From Nanoarchaeales archaeon (GTDB lineage Archaea > Nanobdellota > Nanobdellia > Woesearchaeales > UBA583): DNA of 14,057 nt. The number at the start of each line of letters is the position of its first letter. Position 1 is the first letter of the stretch. The translations under genes were made by a program, and so were the position numbers. The notes under the pieces were generated by a model that made no database searches, was not told the DNA's origin, and saw nothing but the letters and a program-made list of their open reading frames with translations. Of the stretch, positions 1 to 6,019 are shown piece after piece. The DNA lies in contig JABSQY010000040.1 in assembly GCA_013215525.1 (NCBI GenBank), positions 1 to 14,057 on the forward strand, read 5' to 3'.

Positions 1-260
1 GCTCCAAGTTCTATTGCCTTAAAAGCTACCCATGTTCCCCAAATCATAGCAAAAGTAACTACTGCTACTGGAATTACATTTGGTTGAACTTCACCACTTC
101 CAATTTCTTTCAAATCAGCATTTCCAATTTGAATTTGTCCAACTGAATTTTCACCCATTACAACTTTTTCAGAAGGTGAAACTTCTGCCATTCCATTTGC
201 GAAAGCAAAAGGTGTGGAAAGTATTAATACTGTTCCTGCGCTAGCGATTATTTTTTTCAT
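1..260 (-). CDS. Exported or membrane-anchored protein, N-terminal part (partial)
   Basis: The reading frame starts at the ATG at 260 and runs off the window edge, so only about 87 residues are visible. It begins MKKIIASAGTVLILSTPFAF, a clear signal peptide: two lysines, a hydrophobic core at about residues 4-20, and a likely AFA|N cleavage site after residue 21. A polar stretch follows (about 22-60), then a hydrophobic segment from about residue 61 (NVIPVAVVTFAMIWGTWVAF) that could be a membrane span. An in-frame ATG nine bases upstream (269) is an alternative start, but the start at 260 puts the lysines at the N-terminus as expected for a signal peptide. I do not recognise the family. The gene points away from dus, so the region 261-687 lies between divergent units. 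Confidence 0.75.
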   Translation of the reverse strand, partial: MKKIIASAGTVLILSTPFAFANGMAEVSPSEKVVMGENSVGQIQIGNADLKEIGSGEVQPNVIPVAVVTFAMIWGTWVAFKAIELG

Positions 261-479
261 TGTTACCATCGGCAGAAACACAACACTACTCTATATTAAC
301 TATTATATCTAAAAAAATCACATATTTTCAGCAGTTTTTTGAAAAAAAAAAAATCAAAAAAGGATAAATTTAATATTTATTTTAAAAATAATTATGTATG
401 TTTATAAATAAAGAAATTGAATTTAAATAATGAATATTTACTCTATTATTTTATAGTTTTCTAAAATTTAGATTTATTT

Positions 480-530
480 AAATTATTAAACTATTTTCTT
501 AACGTTCGGAAAACTCACTAAAAATAATTT
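480..530. repeat. Stem-loop with GGAAAACT loop
   Basis: AAATTATT (480-487) pairs with AATAATTT (523-530), an 8-bp outer stem. A partly paired inner portion surrounds the only GC-containing stretch, which reads TCGGAAAACTCACTA at 506-520. The loop resembles the loop of the stem-loop at 601-654 (11 of 15 bases) and a segment at 13659-13672 (12 of 14 bases). Confidence 0.4.
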
Positions 531-563
531 AAAATTAAAATAAAATAATTGATGCTCCATTCC

Positions 564-584
564 GTTGAAATGAAAGATTTCAAC
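564..584. repeat. Perfect 8-bp hairpin
   Basis: GTTGAAAT (564-571) and ATTTCAAC (577-584) are exact inverted copies separated by GAAAG. The arrangement resembles, in reverse orientation, the first hairpin of the ahaI spacer (7779-7800): both read TGAAAT-S-AAAGAT followed by TTCA. Confidence 0.6.
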
Positions 585-600
585 TACACTACAAAATAGA

Positions 601-654
601 GTTTTTATTTTATAATTCTACTCGGAAAGCTCGCACGAATAAAAAAATAAAAAC
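601..654. repeat. Long stem-loop directly upstream of the dus promoter
   Basis: The arms 601-618 and 637-654 pair at 16 of 18 positions (T-rich 5' arm, A-rich 3' arm). They enclose an 18-nt loop (619-636) containing TCGGAAAGCTCGCAC. The 3' arm ends five bases before the TATA-like box of dus. It could be a terminator or boundary element, or a mobile palindromic repeat. Being upstream of the presumed start of transcription, it would not lie in the dus mRNA. Confidence 0.6.
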
Positions 655-658
655 CAAA

Positions 659-668
659 CTTATAAATC
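659..668 (+). promoter_or_regulatory. TATA-like promoter of dus
   Basis: CTTATAAATC is centred about 25 bases before the dus ATG at 688. This matches an archaeal TATA box driving a leaderless or nearly leaderless mRNA, and the same spacing recurs at ahaH and ahaK. Confidence 0.6.
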
Positions 669-687
669 AACTCGAACATATATAGTT

Positions 688-1650
688 ATGAATAAACCAG
701 TTACCTTATATTTTCCTCCAATCAACAAACTAGGAAATATAGCATTTCGTAAAGTATGTAACAATTCTGGAGCAGATTTTGTATTTACTGAAATGGTTAG
801 AGTAGAGAAGATAATTGAAGGAGACCCATTTCAATTACGAAAATTAAGAATACCAAAAGATATGCAATCTAAAACAATAGTTCAAATAATCTGCGAAGAT
901 ATTACAAGAATTCAAGAATGTGTAGACAAAATAGTAGAATTAACAGAGGGATTATTTGAAATAAATTATAATATGGGTTGTCCACAATCAACAATGGCAA
1001 AAAATGAATGTGGTGGTGGAATTGTAAAAAATCCAAAAAAAGTATTTGAAGTGTCATATGCATTGGCGAAGGCCTGTAAAAAACATAACATAAAAGCAAG
1101 TATAAAGATAAGAATAGGAAAAGATAGGGAGAGTATAAATATATTAGAGAATGTTCAAAATATAAAAACAGCAGGGATTACTAAAATATATATTCATGGA
1201 AGAACATTACTTGATGGATACAGAAGACCAGCGACATATGAAGAAATAGGACAAGTAAAAAAAGCCCACTCAGAACTTGAAATAATTGGAAATGGAGATG
1301 TAATTGATTTAGAAAGTTTAAACAATTTAATTAATACAAGTGGTTGTGATGGTGTACTTGTTGGACGTGCAGCTCTAAACAATCCTTATATATTTAAAGA
1401 ACTAAGAGATAAAACTCATGTAAAATTAAGTTCAGGAGTAGAACTTATAACTACAATTCCATCAATAATAGAATTACTAAATGCAGGAATACAAGAAGAC
1501 TTAAACTTAGATTATTTAAAACAAAACATTATATATATGACAAAAGGTGTAATAGGTAGCGCAGAATTTAGAACTATATTAAACAATACTGGAAACATAA
1601 ACGAATTTTTACAATATTGTGAAAGTATTATAAAAAATAAAAATAACTAA
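688..1650 (+). CDS. dus: tRNA-dihydrouridine synthase (Dus family)
   Basis: This is a flavin enzyme that reduces uridine to 5,6-dihydrouridine in tRNA. The 320-residue product has the Dus TIM-barrel signatures in order. NYNMGCPQS at 94-102 carries the presumed catalytic cysteine C98, the Cys-Pro of the family motif. IKIRIG at 139-144 contains a conserved barrel lysine. IHGRT at 169-173, GNGDV at 201-205 and GVLVGRA at 222-228 are the FMN-phosphate-binding elements. Length is normal for the family. The start at 688 fits the TATA spacing and gives a typical N-terminus (LYFPPINKLGNIAFRKV, corresponding to the family's PMaGvtd-like region). The DUF1294 gene begins two bases after its stop, so they are probably co-transcribed. 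The target position in tRNA cannot be told from sequence. Confidence 0.92.
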   Translation: MNKPVTLYFPPINKLGNIAFRKVCNNSGADFVFTEMVRVEKIIEGDPFQLRKLRIPKDMQSKTIVQIICEDITRIQECVDKIVELTEGLFEINYNMGCPQSTMAKNECGGGIVKNPKKVFEVSYALAKACKKHNIKASIKIRIGKDRESINILENVQNIKTAGITKIYIHGRTLLDGYRRPATYEEIGQVKKAHSELEIIGNGDVIDLESLNNLINTSGCDGVLVGRAALNNPYIFKELRDKTHVKLSSGVELITTIPSIIELLNAGIQEDLNLDYLKQNIIYMTKGVIGSAEFRTILNNTGNINEFLQYCESIIKNKNN

Positions 1651-1652
1651 AA

Positions 1653-1949
1653 ATGGAACAATTATTATTATATTATTTTATAGCAATCAATGTTATAACA
1701 TCAATTACTTTTATTTGGGATAAAATAAAAGCAAGTGTAAATTCACCAGACAGAATTTCAGAATTAACTTTCCATACACTTGAACTATTTGGAGGTTGTT
1801 TTTCAACATTTATATTTATTAATTTATTAAATCATAAAAAAGCAAAAATGAGATATAAATTAATTTCATATTCACTTTTCACGTGTTGGGTGTATGTGTT
1901 TTGGTTAAATAAAGAATTAGTAATTTTAACAGTTAAAACTTTAATTTAA
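1653..1949 (+). CDS. DUF1294 family small membrane protein
   Basis: The 98-residue protein has a hydrophobic N-terminal segment (about residues 4-22), then the DUF1294 pattern: INVITSITFIWDKIKA near residues 12-27 (family N..t...y..DK..A), RISE at 34-37, LELFGG at 43-48 and LLNHKKAK at about 58-65 (family HKt.K). A second hydrophobic part (about 71-97) completes a two- or three-span membrane protein. The family has no established function. It starts two bases after dus with no visible Shine-Dalgarno site, so it is presumably the second gene of a two-gene unit. Its stop codon lies in an inverted repeat (1941-1962). Confidence 0.8.
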   Translation: MEQLLLYYFIAINVITSITFIWDKIKASVNSPDRISELTFHTLELFGGCFSTFIFINLLNHKKAKMRYKLISYSLFTCWVYVFWLNKELVILTVKTLI

Positions 1950-1962
1950 TTTTTCAAATTAA
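1941..1962. terminator. Inverted repeat over the DUF1294 stop codon
   Basis: TTAATTT (1941-1947) and AAATTAA (1956-1962) pair with an 8-nt loop of AATTTTTC. The repeat covers the stop codon of DUF1294 on the + strand and that of the small minus-strand frame at 1959-2081. Its position suggests a shared bidirectional 3'-end signal. Short AT-only stems can arise by chance in DNA this AT-rich. Confidence 0.4.
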
Positions 1963-2081
1963 TTTTCTGAGTTTTCCATTTCTTTTTTAGTTAATTTCTG
2001 TCGAGCTTGTTCAATTACAACTTCTTCAAGTTTTATAACTGAATTTTTTTCAAAGTATTTGTTCATATTATAATTAAACAT
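1959..2081 (-). CDS. Possible 40-residue charged protein
   Basis: On the minus strand an ATG at 2081 opens a 40-codon frame ending in TAA at 1959-1961. The product, beginning MFNYNMNKYFEKNSVIKLEE, is rich in Glu and Lys and probably forms a single amphipathic helix. In favour of a real gene: it fills most of the gap between DUF1294 and the next gene, its stop codon shares the inverted repeat at 1941-1962, and a TATA-like run (TTTTTAAAATAAAAA on the minus strand) lies just upstream. Against it: the length is small and AT-rich DNA produces Lys/Asn/Glu-rich frames easily. No family is recognised. Confidence 0.4.
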   Translation of the reverse strand: MFNYNMNKYFEKNSVIKLEEVVIEQARQKLTKKEMENSEN

Positions 2082-2130
2082 GATATTTTTATTTTAAAAA
2101 CATTTACAATCACTATCAAAAATTACAACT

Positions 2131-2145
2131 AATATTTAAAAATCA
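2131..2145 (+). promoter_or_regulatory. TATA-like promoter of the HIT-like gene
   Basis: AATATTTAAAAATCA lies 20-33 bases upstream of the ATG at 2164, at the usual distance for leaderless transcription in this window. It is weaker than the boxes of dus, ahaH and ahaK. Confidence 0.4.
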
Positions 2146-2163
2146 AAAATAGAAATAAATTCT

Positions 2164-4002
2164 ATGTTATACTCTTTAAAAGAATTAATATTTGGACTAA
2201 ATGAATTTGAAAAAGCAAAAATTGATGATAGAATTAATCAAGCTTTTTTATTAGTACCAAAAATTGAATTAAAGAGACTTGAAGATTTTGAAATTCTAGA
2301 AGAAAATATTTACAAATTAAAAGAACAATTAAGAATCAAATCTTCAAATTTAAATAGAGTTATTAAATCGAGTAAATTAATTTCTAAAAAACAAGTATTA
2401 AAATTTATTAAAGATTTAGAAAATATAAGATATGATTTTCTAAAAGAAGTTTTTACAAAGTACGACACAACAAAACAACCAATCACACAAACAACACAGC
2501 AAACGACACAATTACAACAAGAACCAGAAGAAACACAAATTGAAAAACAATTAGATAAAGAAATTATTGAAGAAATTGAAAATAAAAAAAAAGAAGTAAA
2601 AGAAGAAGTAAAAAAAGAAGAAGAAATTGAAACAAAAGAAATAAAAAAAGAAAAAATAGAAATTTCAGATGAAACAGGAATTGAGTTAATAAAAGAAAAA
2701 GAATTCACACTTTTAATTAACAATGGAAAAACTCCTTATTTAACAATTAAGTTCAAAGAAAAGTTTGATTTAATTTTATTAAAAAAATTATCTAGTTTAT
2801 TTTTTGAGATTTATCAAATGCATGGAACTAATATAATTGTAGAAAATAATATTGCATTAATAATTCCAAGATTCCAAGATGATAACTTAATATCATTACC
2901 TCACGCGCAAGTTGACATTGAAGAAATTTCAAGACTATTATTAGATTCTCAAAAAAAACCAACTATTGGGACTGATGTAAATAAAAAAGAAGAAATTACT
3001 GAAGAAAATTTAAAAGAAACTAAAATTGAAAAAGTAGAAGGTGAATATGTAACAATTACAGATGATTTTAAAAAACAAGAATTTAAAACAAAAAAAGTAG
3101 ATGAAGATTCATTAGACGCGTTACTTACAAAACACCAAGAAGAACACAAAGCAAAAGAAGAAATATATACTACAAAACCAGAAGAAAATAATGATAAAAT
3201 AAAATTCGAAACTTTTTCAGATGTTCCATCTGACAAAGGCTTAGGAATTTCCAATTCCTTGCAATCAGATGAAACTATTGAAATAATAAAAAAAGATGAA
3301 ATAGTAAAATCTGAACCAGAAATTGAATTAATAAAAAAAGATGAAGTACAACAAGTACAACAAACAAAAAGTGAACCAGTAAAAAAAGAACTAACAACTT
3401 TAGAAGAACATCAACAATTAGCAAAACAATTAGAACAGGAACAACCACAAGAACAAGCACAACAAGTGCAGCAAGCACAAACACCAGAAAAACCTTTAGA
3501 AGTATTACCACCATTTCAATTTGAAATTTATCGTGATGAGAATGTAATTGTATATTTTAAAGAAGATTCAAAAGCAATGGGTACACTTTGTCTTACAACT
3601 CCAACAGGAGCGCCAATCCATACATTATCAAATGATTCATTATCCTACATTACAATATTCTCTAAAGTATTTGCAGGAGTTCTGTTTGAAGTTATGGGAT
3701 GTCATGGAACAAACATAATCTGGAGTTTCAAAGAGAATACTGTAACAATTATTCCAAGAACTCAAGATGATAAAGTACTTGCGATGTGGAATCCACAAGA
3801 ACAAACTCCAGAGATAATTGAAAAAATAAAAGAACAGTTATTAACAACAATATTACTAGAACAAGAAAAAAATAAACCAAAAGCTCAAGTTATAGAAGAA
3901 TCAAAACCAAAATCTGCAATCGAAGAAATAAAAGGTGAATCTGATTCAGACAGAGAACAAAGAGCAAAACATTTACTTGATTCATTAAGGAGAATTCCTT
4001 AA
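2164..4002 (+). CDS. Protein with two degenerate HIT-like domains and charged linkers
   Basis: The 612-residue protein has no signal peptide and appears cytosolic. Residues 1-101 are helical and probably coiled-coil. Residues about 102-178 are a Thr/Gln- then Lys/Glu-rich linker. Domain 1 (about 179-262) contains HGTNII (220-225), IIPR (233-236) and DD (239-240). Residues about 263-450 form a second long linker with an imperfect repeat built on IKKDE and KSEP plus a Gln-rich tract. Domain 2 (about 452-562) contains HGTNII (514-519), IIPR (529-532), DD (535-536) and then LAMWNPQ. The spacing and the GTNI...IIPR...D pattern match the C-terminal half of histidine-triad (HIT) proteins. The H-x-H-x-H triad before IIPR is absent: domain 1 has NNIAL and domain 2 has ENTVT in its place. 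Nucleotide hydrolysis or transfer is therefore unlikely, and a binding or scaffolding role is inferred. A palindromic insertion at 3217-3261 lies in frame. The HIT assignment is by eye. Confidence 0.8.
   Translation: MLYSLKELIFGLNEFEKAKIDDRINQAFLLVPKIELKRLEDFEILEENIYKLKEQLRIKSSNLNRVIKSSKLISKKQVLKFIKDLENIRYDFLKEVFTKYDTTKQPITQTTQQTTQLQQEPEETQIEKQLDKEIIEEIENKKKEVKEEVKKEEEIETKEIKKEKIEISDETGIELIKEKEFTLLINNGKTPYLTIKFKEKFDLILLKKLSSLFFEIYQMHGTNIIVENNIALIIPRFQDDNLISLPHAQVDIEEISRLLLDSQKKPTIGTDVNKKEEITEENLKETKIEKVEGEYVTITDDFKKQEFKTKKVDEDSLDALLTKHQEEHKAKEEIYTTKPEENNDKIKFETFSDVPSDKGLGISNSLQSDETIEIIKKDEIVKSEPEIELIKKDEVQQVQQTKSEPVKKELTTLEEHQQLAKQLEQEQPQEQAQQVQQAQTPEKPLEVLPPFQFEIYRDENVIVYFKEDSKAMGTLCLTTPTGAPIHTLSNDSLSYITIFSKVFAGVLFEVMGCHGTNIIWSFKENTVTIIPRTQDDKVLAMWNPQEQTPEIIEKIKEQLLTTILLEQEKNKPKAQVIEESKPKSAIEEIKGESDSDREQRAKHLLDSLRRIP
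3217..3261. repeat. Double hairpin inside the HIT-like gene
   Basis: Two perfect hairpins with 7-bp stems and 3-nt loops stand in tandem: TCAGATG-TTC-CATCTGA (3217-3233) and AGGAATT-TCC-AATTCCT (3243-3259). The second sits in GGCTTAGGAAT-N5-ATTCCTTG (3238-3261). The same frame occurs in the ahaI spacer at 7803-7826, with 20 of 24 bases identical and again preceded by another hairpin. Here it is translated in frame as part of the linker (about residues 352-366, SDVPSDKGLGISNSL). This recalls Rickettsia palindromic elements inserted in genes, though no homology to those is claimed. Confidence 0.6.
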
Positions 4003-4024
4003 TAATAAAAGTTTAACTAACTTG

Positions 4025-4043
4025 AAAAATTTAATCAATTTTT
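4025..4043 (+). terminator. Terminator-like hairpin after the HIT-like gene
   Basis: AAAAATT and AATTTTT pair over a TAATC loop, and the 3' arm gives a six-T run. It lies 22 bases after the stop codon. The stem is A/T only, so this is a candidate. Confidence 0.35.
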
Positions 4044-4093
4044 TAATTAACAAATATTTATAAAGTTTAAAATCCATAAAATTTAAAGGATTA

Positions 4094-4114
4094 TTTATAA
4101 TTGAATAATATATT
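4094..4114 (+). promoter_or_regulatory. Candidate TATA box(es) of the sugar kinase
   Basis: Two TATA-like stretches are present: TTTATAATT (4094-4102) and AATATATTG (4106-4114). The second is about 25 bases before the ATG at 4135 and favours that start over the in-frame ATG at 4147. Confidence 0.4.
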
Positions 4115-4134
4115 GTAACAAAAAAATAATTTTT

Positions 4135-5121
4135 ATGGTAAATAAAATGAAGCAAATTACATGTTTTGGAGAAGTATTAATAGATTTTGTAAACACTAGT
4201 AGCAAAACTGATGGATTATTAAATTTGAAAAGTTACACTCAATTCCCGAGTGGTGCACCTGCAAGTGCTTCAGTTTGTATTTCAAAATTAGGTGGAAATG
4301 CATATATGGCTGGACAAGTAGGTGATGATATGTTTGGAGATTTTATCATAGATTCTTTAAAAAAATATAATGTTCATACAGATTTTTTATTAAAACACAA
4401 ATCTGCAAAAACTACTTTAGTATTTGTAGCATTAGATGAAGACGGTGAAAGAAGTTTTAGTTTTCATAGAGATAACACAGCTGACGTTTTATTTCCAGAA
4501 AGTGAAGTTTGTGATGGATGGTTTAAAGATGAGGCGATAATTCATTTTGGAAGTCTTACATTAACTGATGATGTTATCACAAATGTTACAAAGACAATGA
4601 TTAAAAAAGCAAAAAAGGCAAATTCATTATTAAGTTTTGATGTAAATTTAAGACATAATTTATGGGATGGTGGTAATGCTGATATTAATCTTATAAATGA
4701 AATAGCTTTTAAAGTTGATTTAATAAAATTTGCAAGAGAAGAATTTGATTACTTATGTGAAGGTAGAGATGAAGAATATATTAAAAAATGTTTTGATAGT
4801 GGCGTATCATTAATCTTAATTACAGATGGAGGAAATGATATTGAATATATTACTGCGCAAAAAAGAACTAGAATTCCTGTGCCTAAAGTTAAAGTAATAG
4901 ATACAACTGGTGGTGGAGATGCGTTTATAGGTTCATTTTTATTTTGTATAAGTCAATTTGAAGACCCTAAATCAGTTTTAACATCAACTGATAAAATAGA
5001 AAAAATAGTTAAATTCGCATCAAATTGTGGAGCAAAAGTTGTAGCTGCACATGGGATTTTCACATCACTACCTTATTTTGAAGATATAAAAGAACATTGG
5101 CCTACAGAAATATTTAAATAA
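4135..5121 (+). CDS. PfkB-family carbohydrate kinase, fructokinase-like
   Basis: The enzyme is expected to phosphorylate a sugar with ATP. The 328 residues show the ribokinase/PfkB layout. ITCFGEVLIDF (8-18) is the first strand. SGAPASASVCISKLGG (39-54) is substrate signature 1, and QVGDDMFG (61-68) follows it. FDVNLR (168-173) is also present. Signature 2 is DTTGGGDAFIGSFL (256-269), with the anion-hole glycines and catalytic base D262. The IFTSLPYFEDI tail resembles the end of bacterial fructokinases. In signature 1 the usual Asn (GAPAN) is Ser44. Mannose or another hexose is an equally possible substrate. The ATG at 4147 (MKQITCFGE) is a plausible alternative start. The mannose-6-phosphate isomerase gene is convergent next door, which suggests a hexose pathway. 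Its stop codon lies in a 9-bp inverted repeat. Confidence 0.9.
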   Translation: MVNKMKQITCFGEVLIDFVNTSSKTDGLLNLKSYTQFPSGAPASASVCISKLGGNAYMAGQVGDDMFGDFIIDSLKKYNVHTDFLLKHKSAKTTLVFVALDEDGERSFSFHRDNTADVLFPESEVCDGWFKDEAIIHFGSLTLTDDVITNVTKTMIKKAKKANSLLSFDVNLRHNLWDGGNADINLINEIAFKVDLIKFAREEFDYLCEGRDEEYIKKCFDSGVSLILITDGGNDIEYITAQKRTRIPVPKVKVIDTTGGGDAFIGSFLFCISQFEDPKSVLTSTDKIEKIVKFASNCGAKVVAAHGIFTSLPYFEDIKEHWPTEIFK

Positions 5122-5136
5122 ATTTTATTTATTTAA
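5114..5136. terminator. Inverted repeat over the sugar-kinase stop codon
   Basis: TTAAATAAA (5114-5122) and TTTATTTAA (5128-5136) form a perfect 9-bp stem around TTTTA. The stop codon TAA (5119-5121) lies in the 5' arm. A T-rich stretch follows to about 5154. Confidence 0.5.
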
Positions 5137-5163
5137 CATTTATTTTATTTTTAAAAAATACTA

Positions 5164-5178
5164 TTAATAAAAAATTAA
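5164..5178. terminator. Short inverted repeat over the isomerase stop codon
   Basis: TTAAT (5164-5168) and ATTAA (5174-5178) pair around five A. The minus-strand stop codon (5175-5177) is in one arm. The stem is short, and it is listed because it follows the same pattern as the other gene ends. Confidence 0.3.
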
Positions 5179-5558
5179 CTTCTTCCATACTCATCATCAT
5201 ATCTGACAATATCATCTTCTCCAAAATAATCTCCTGTTTGAATTTCAATAACTTCTAAAATTTCATTTGTTTTATTTCCTAATCGGTGTTTATTTCCAAT
5301 AGGAATGTATGTTGATTCATTATAATTTAAAGTAAGTTCTTTATCACCATTAACAACATACGCTTGTCCAGTTACAACCACCCAATGTTCAGCGCGCCTG
5401 TTATGAGATTGAAGAGATAATATTTTCCCAGGCAAAACAGTAAGTCTTTTAACTTTATGTGTGTCTGAGTCTTCTAAAATTGTGAATGATCCCCATGGTC
5501 TAGTCTCTGTAATAGTTTCTTTTTCAGTTTCAATAGTTAATTTTTCTTCTTTTTTCAT
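5175..5558 (-). CDS. Cupin mannose-6-phosphate isomerase (type II, stand-alone)
   Basis: The 127-residue protein corresponds to the C-terminal isomerase domain of ManC-type bifunctional enzymes, without the GDP-mannose pyrophosphorylase part. The features are TRPWGSF (19-25), LPGKILSLQSHNRRAEHWVV (42-61) with probable metal ligands Q50, H52 and E57, the third ligand motif KHRLGN (90-95, H91), and the hallmark ending IEIQTGDYFGEDDIVRYDDE followed by YGR. Interconversion of mannose-6-phosphate and fructose-6-phosphate is the expected activity. About 17 charged residues precede the domain. With the sugar kinase and the alpha-mannosidase it could feed mannose into glycolysis or supply mannose-6-phosphate for glycans. 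The start at 5558 fits a minus-strand TATA box at 5580-5594. Confidence 0.88.
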   Translation of the reverse strand: MKKEEKLTIETEKETITETRPWGSFTILEDSDTHKVKRLTVLPGKILSLQSHNRRAEHWVVVTGQAYVVNGDKELTLNYNESTYIPIGNKHRLGNKTNEILEVIEIQTGDYFGEDDIVRYDDEYGRS

Positions 5559-5579
5559 AATATGTTTTTATGGTTTTTA

Positions 5580-5594
5580 TTTTTTATAAATCTA
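5580..5594 (-). promoter_or_regulatory. TATA-like promoter of the isomerase
   Basis: On the minus strand GATTTATAAAAAATA lies 22-36 bases upstream of the ATG at 5558, which fits an archaeal promoter with a very short leader. Confidence 0.55.
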
Positions 5595-5681
5595 TGTTAA
5601 AATCTTTCATTTTAAAAATAACTATATTTTTAATTTTCTTTAATTTTCTTTATTTCAATAAATAACACCAACAAACAAAAG

Positions 5682-5690
5682 ACTTTATAA
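5682..5690 (+). promoter_or_regulatory. TATA-like promoter of ahaH-ahaI
   Basis: ACTTTATAA is centred 28 bases before the ahaH ATG at 5714. The sequence and spacing agree with the dus and ahaK promoters. Confidence 0.6.
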
Positions 5691-5713
5691 ACCAAACTCA
5701 TTTTTCCTAAACT

Positions 5714-6019
5714 ATGAGTGAATTCAAACAAGTACTAGAAATTGAAAAAAAATACCAAAAAACAATTTCTAACGCAAATTCTAAATCTGAAAAAAAGATT
5801 TCAAAAACAGTTGAAGATTTAAGACTTAAAGAAGATGTAATGAAAAAAGACTTAACAGACGAATTAAGTTCTGACTTATCAAAGTTAAAATCCGATTTAT
5901 TAAAACAAGGAGAAATGCAAGTTGAACTATCAAAACAAAACGCAGAAAAAATTATTAAAACTGCAAACGTTGATGATGCGGTAACACATTTAGTGGAGGA
6001 ATTCAAAAATGGCTTTTAG
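5714..6019 (+). CDS. ahaH: A-type ATP synthase subunit H (peripheral stalk)
   Basis: The 101-residue protein is almost entirely Lys/Glu/Ser/Asp-rich helix with heptad-like spacing, as expected for the coiled-coil H (G-like) subunit. That subunit pairs with subunit E to form the peripheral stalks holding the catalytic head against the membrane. There are no membrane segments. The assignment rests on size, composition and position directly before ahaI, the normal archaeal order, because this family has few invariant residues. Its last 11 bases overlap the start of ahaI in another frame, which implies coupled translation. Confidence 0.78.
   Translation: MSEFKQVLEIEKKYQKTISNANSKSEKKISKTVEDLRLKEDVMKKDLTDELSSDLSKLKSDLLKQGEMQVELSKQNAEKIIKTANVDDAVTHLVEEFKNGF
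5995..6000 (+). promoter_or_regulatory. Shine-Dalgarno site for ahaI
   Basis: GGAGGA, inside the last ahaH codons, stands 8 bases before the ahaI ATG at 6009. It is the only strong ribosome-binding site I see in the window and fixes this start. It fits re-initiation on a gene that is not at the 5' end of its mRNA. Confidence 0.7.

Larger units (their letters stand above)
261..687. other. Non-coding region between divergent genes, with three stem-loops
   Basis: No reading frame of useful length is present on either strand. The DNA is extremely AT-rich apart from short GC-containing loops at about 503-518 and 621-636. Three inverted repeats are annotated separately (480-530, 564-584, 601-654). 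The dus promoter lies at the right end. The left end must hold the promoter of the exported protein, but I see no convincing TATA box for it. Confidence 0.6.

Noticed and set aside
2310..3514. Several long minus-strand reading frames opposite the HIT-like gene
   Set aside because: They are Ser/Phe- or Val/Leu-rich mirror images of the Lys/Glu- and Gln-rich linkers on the + strand, with no family signature and no promoter.
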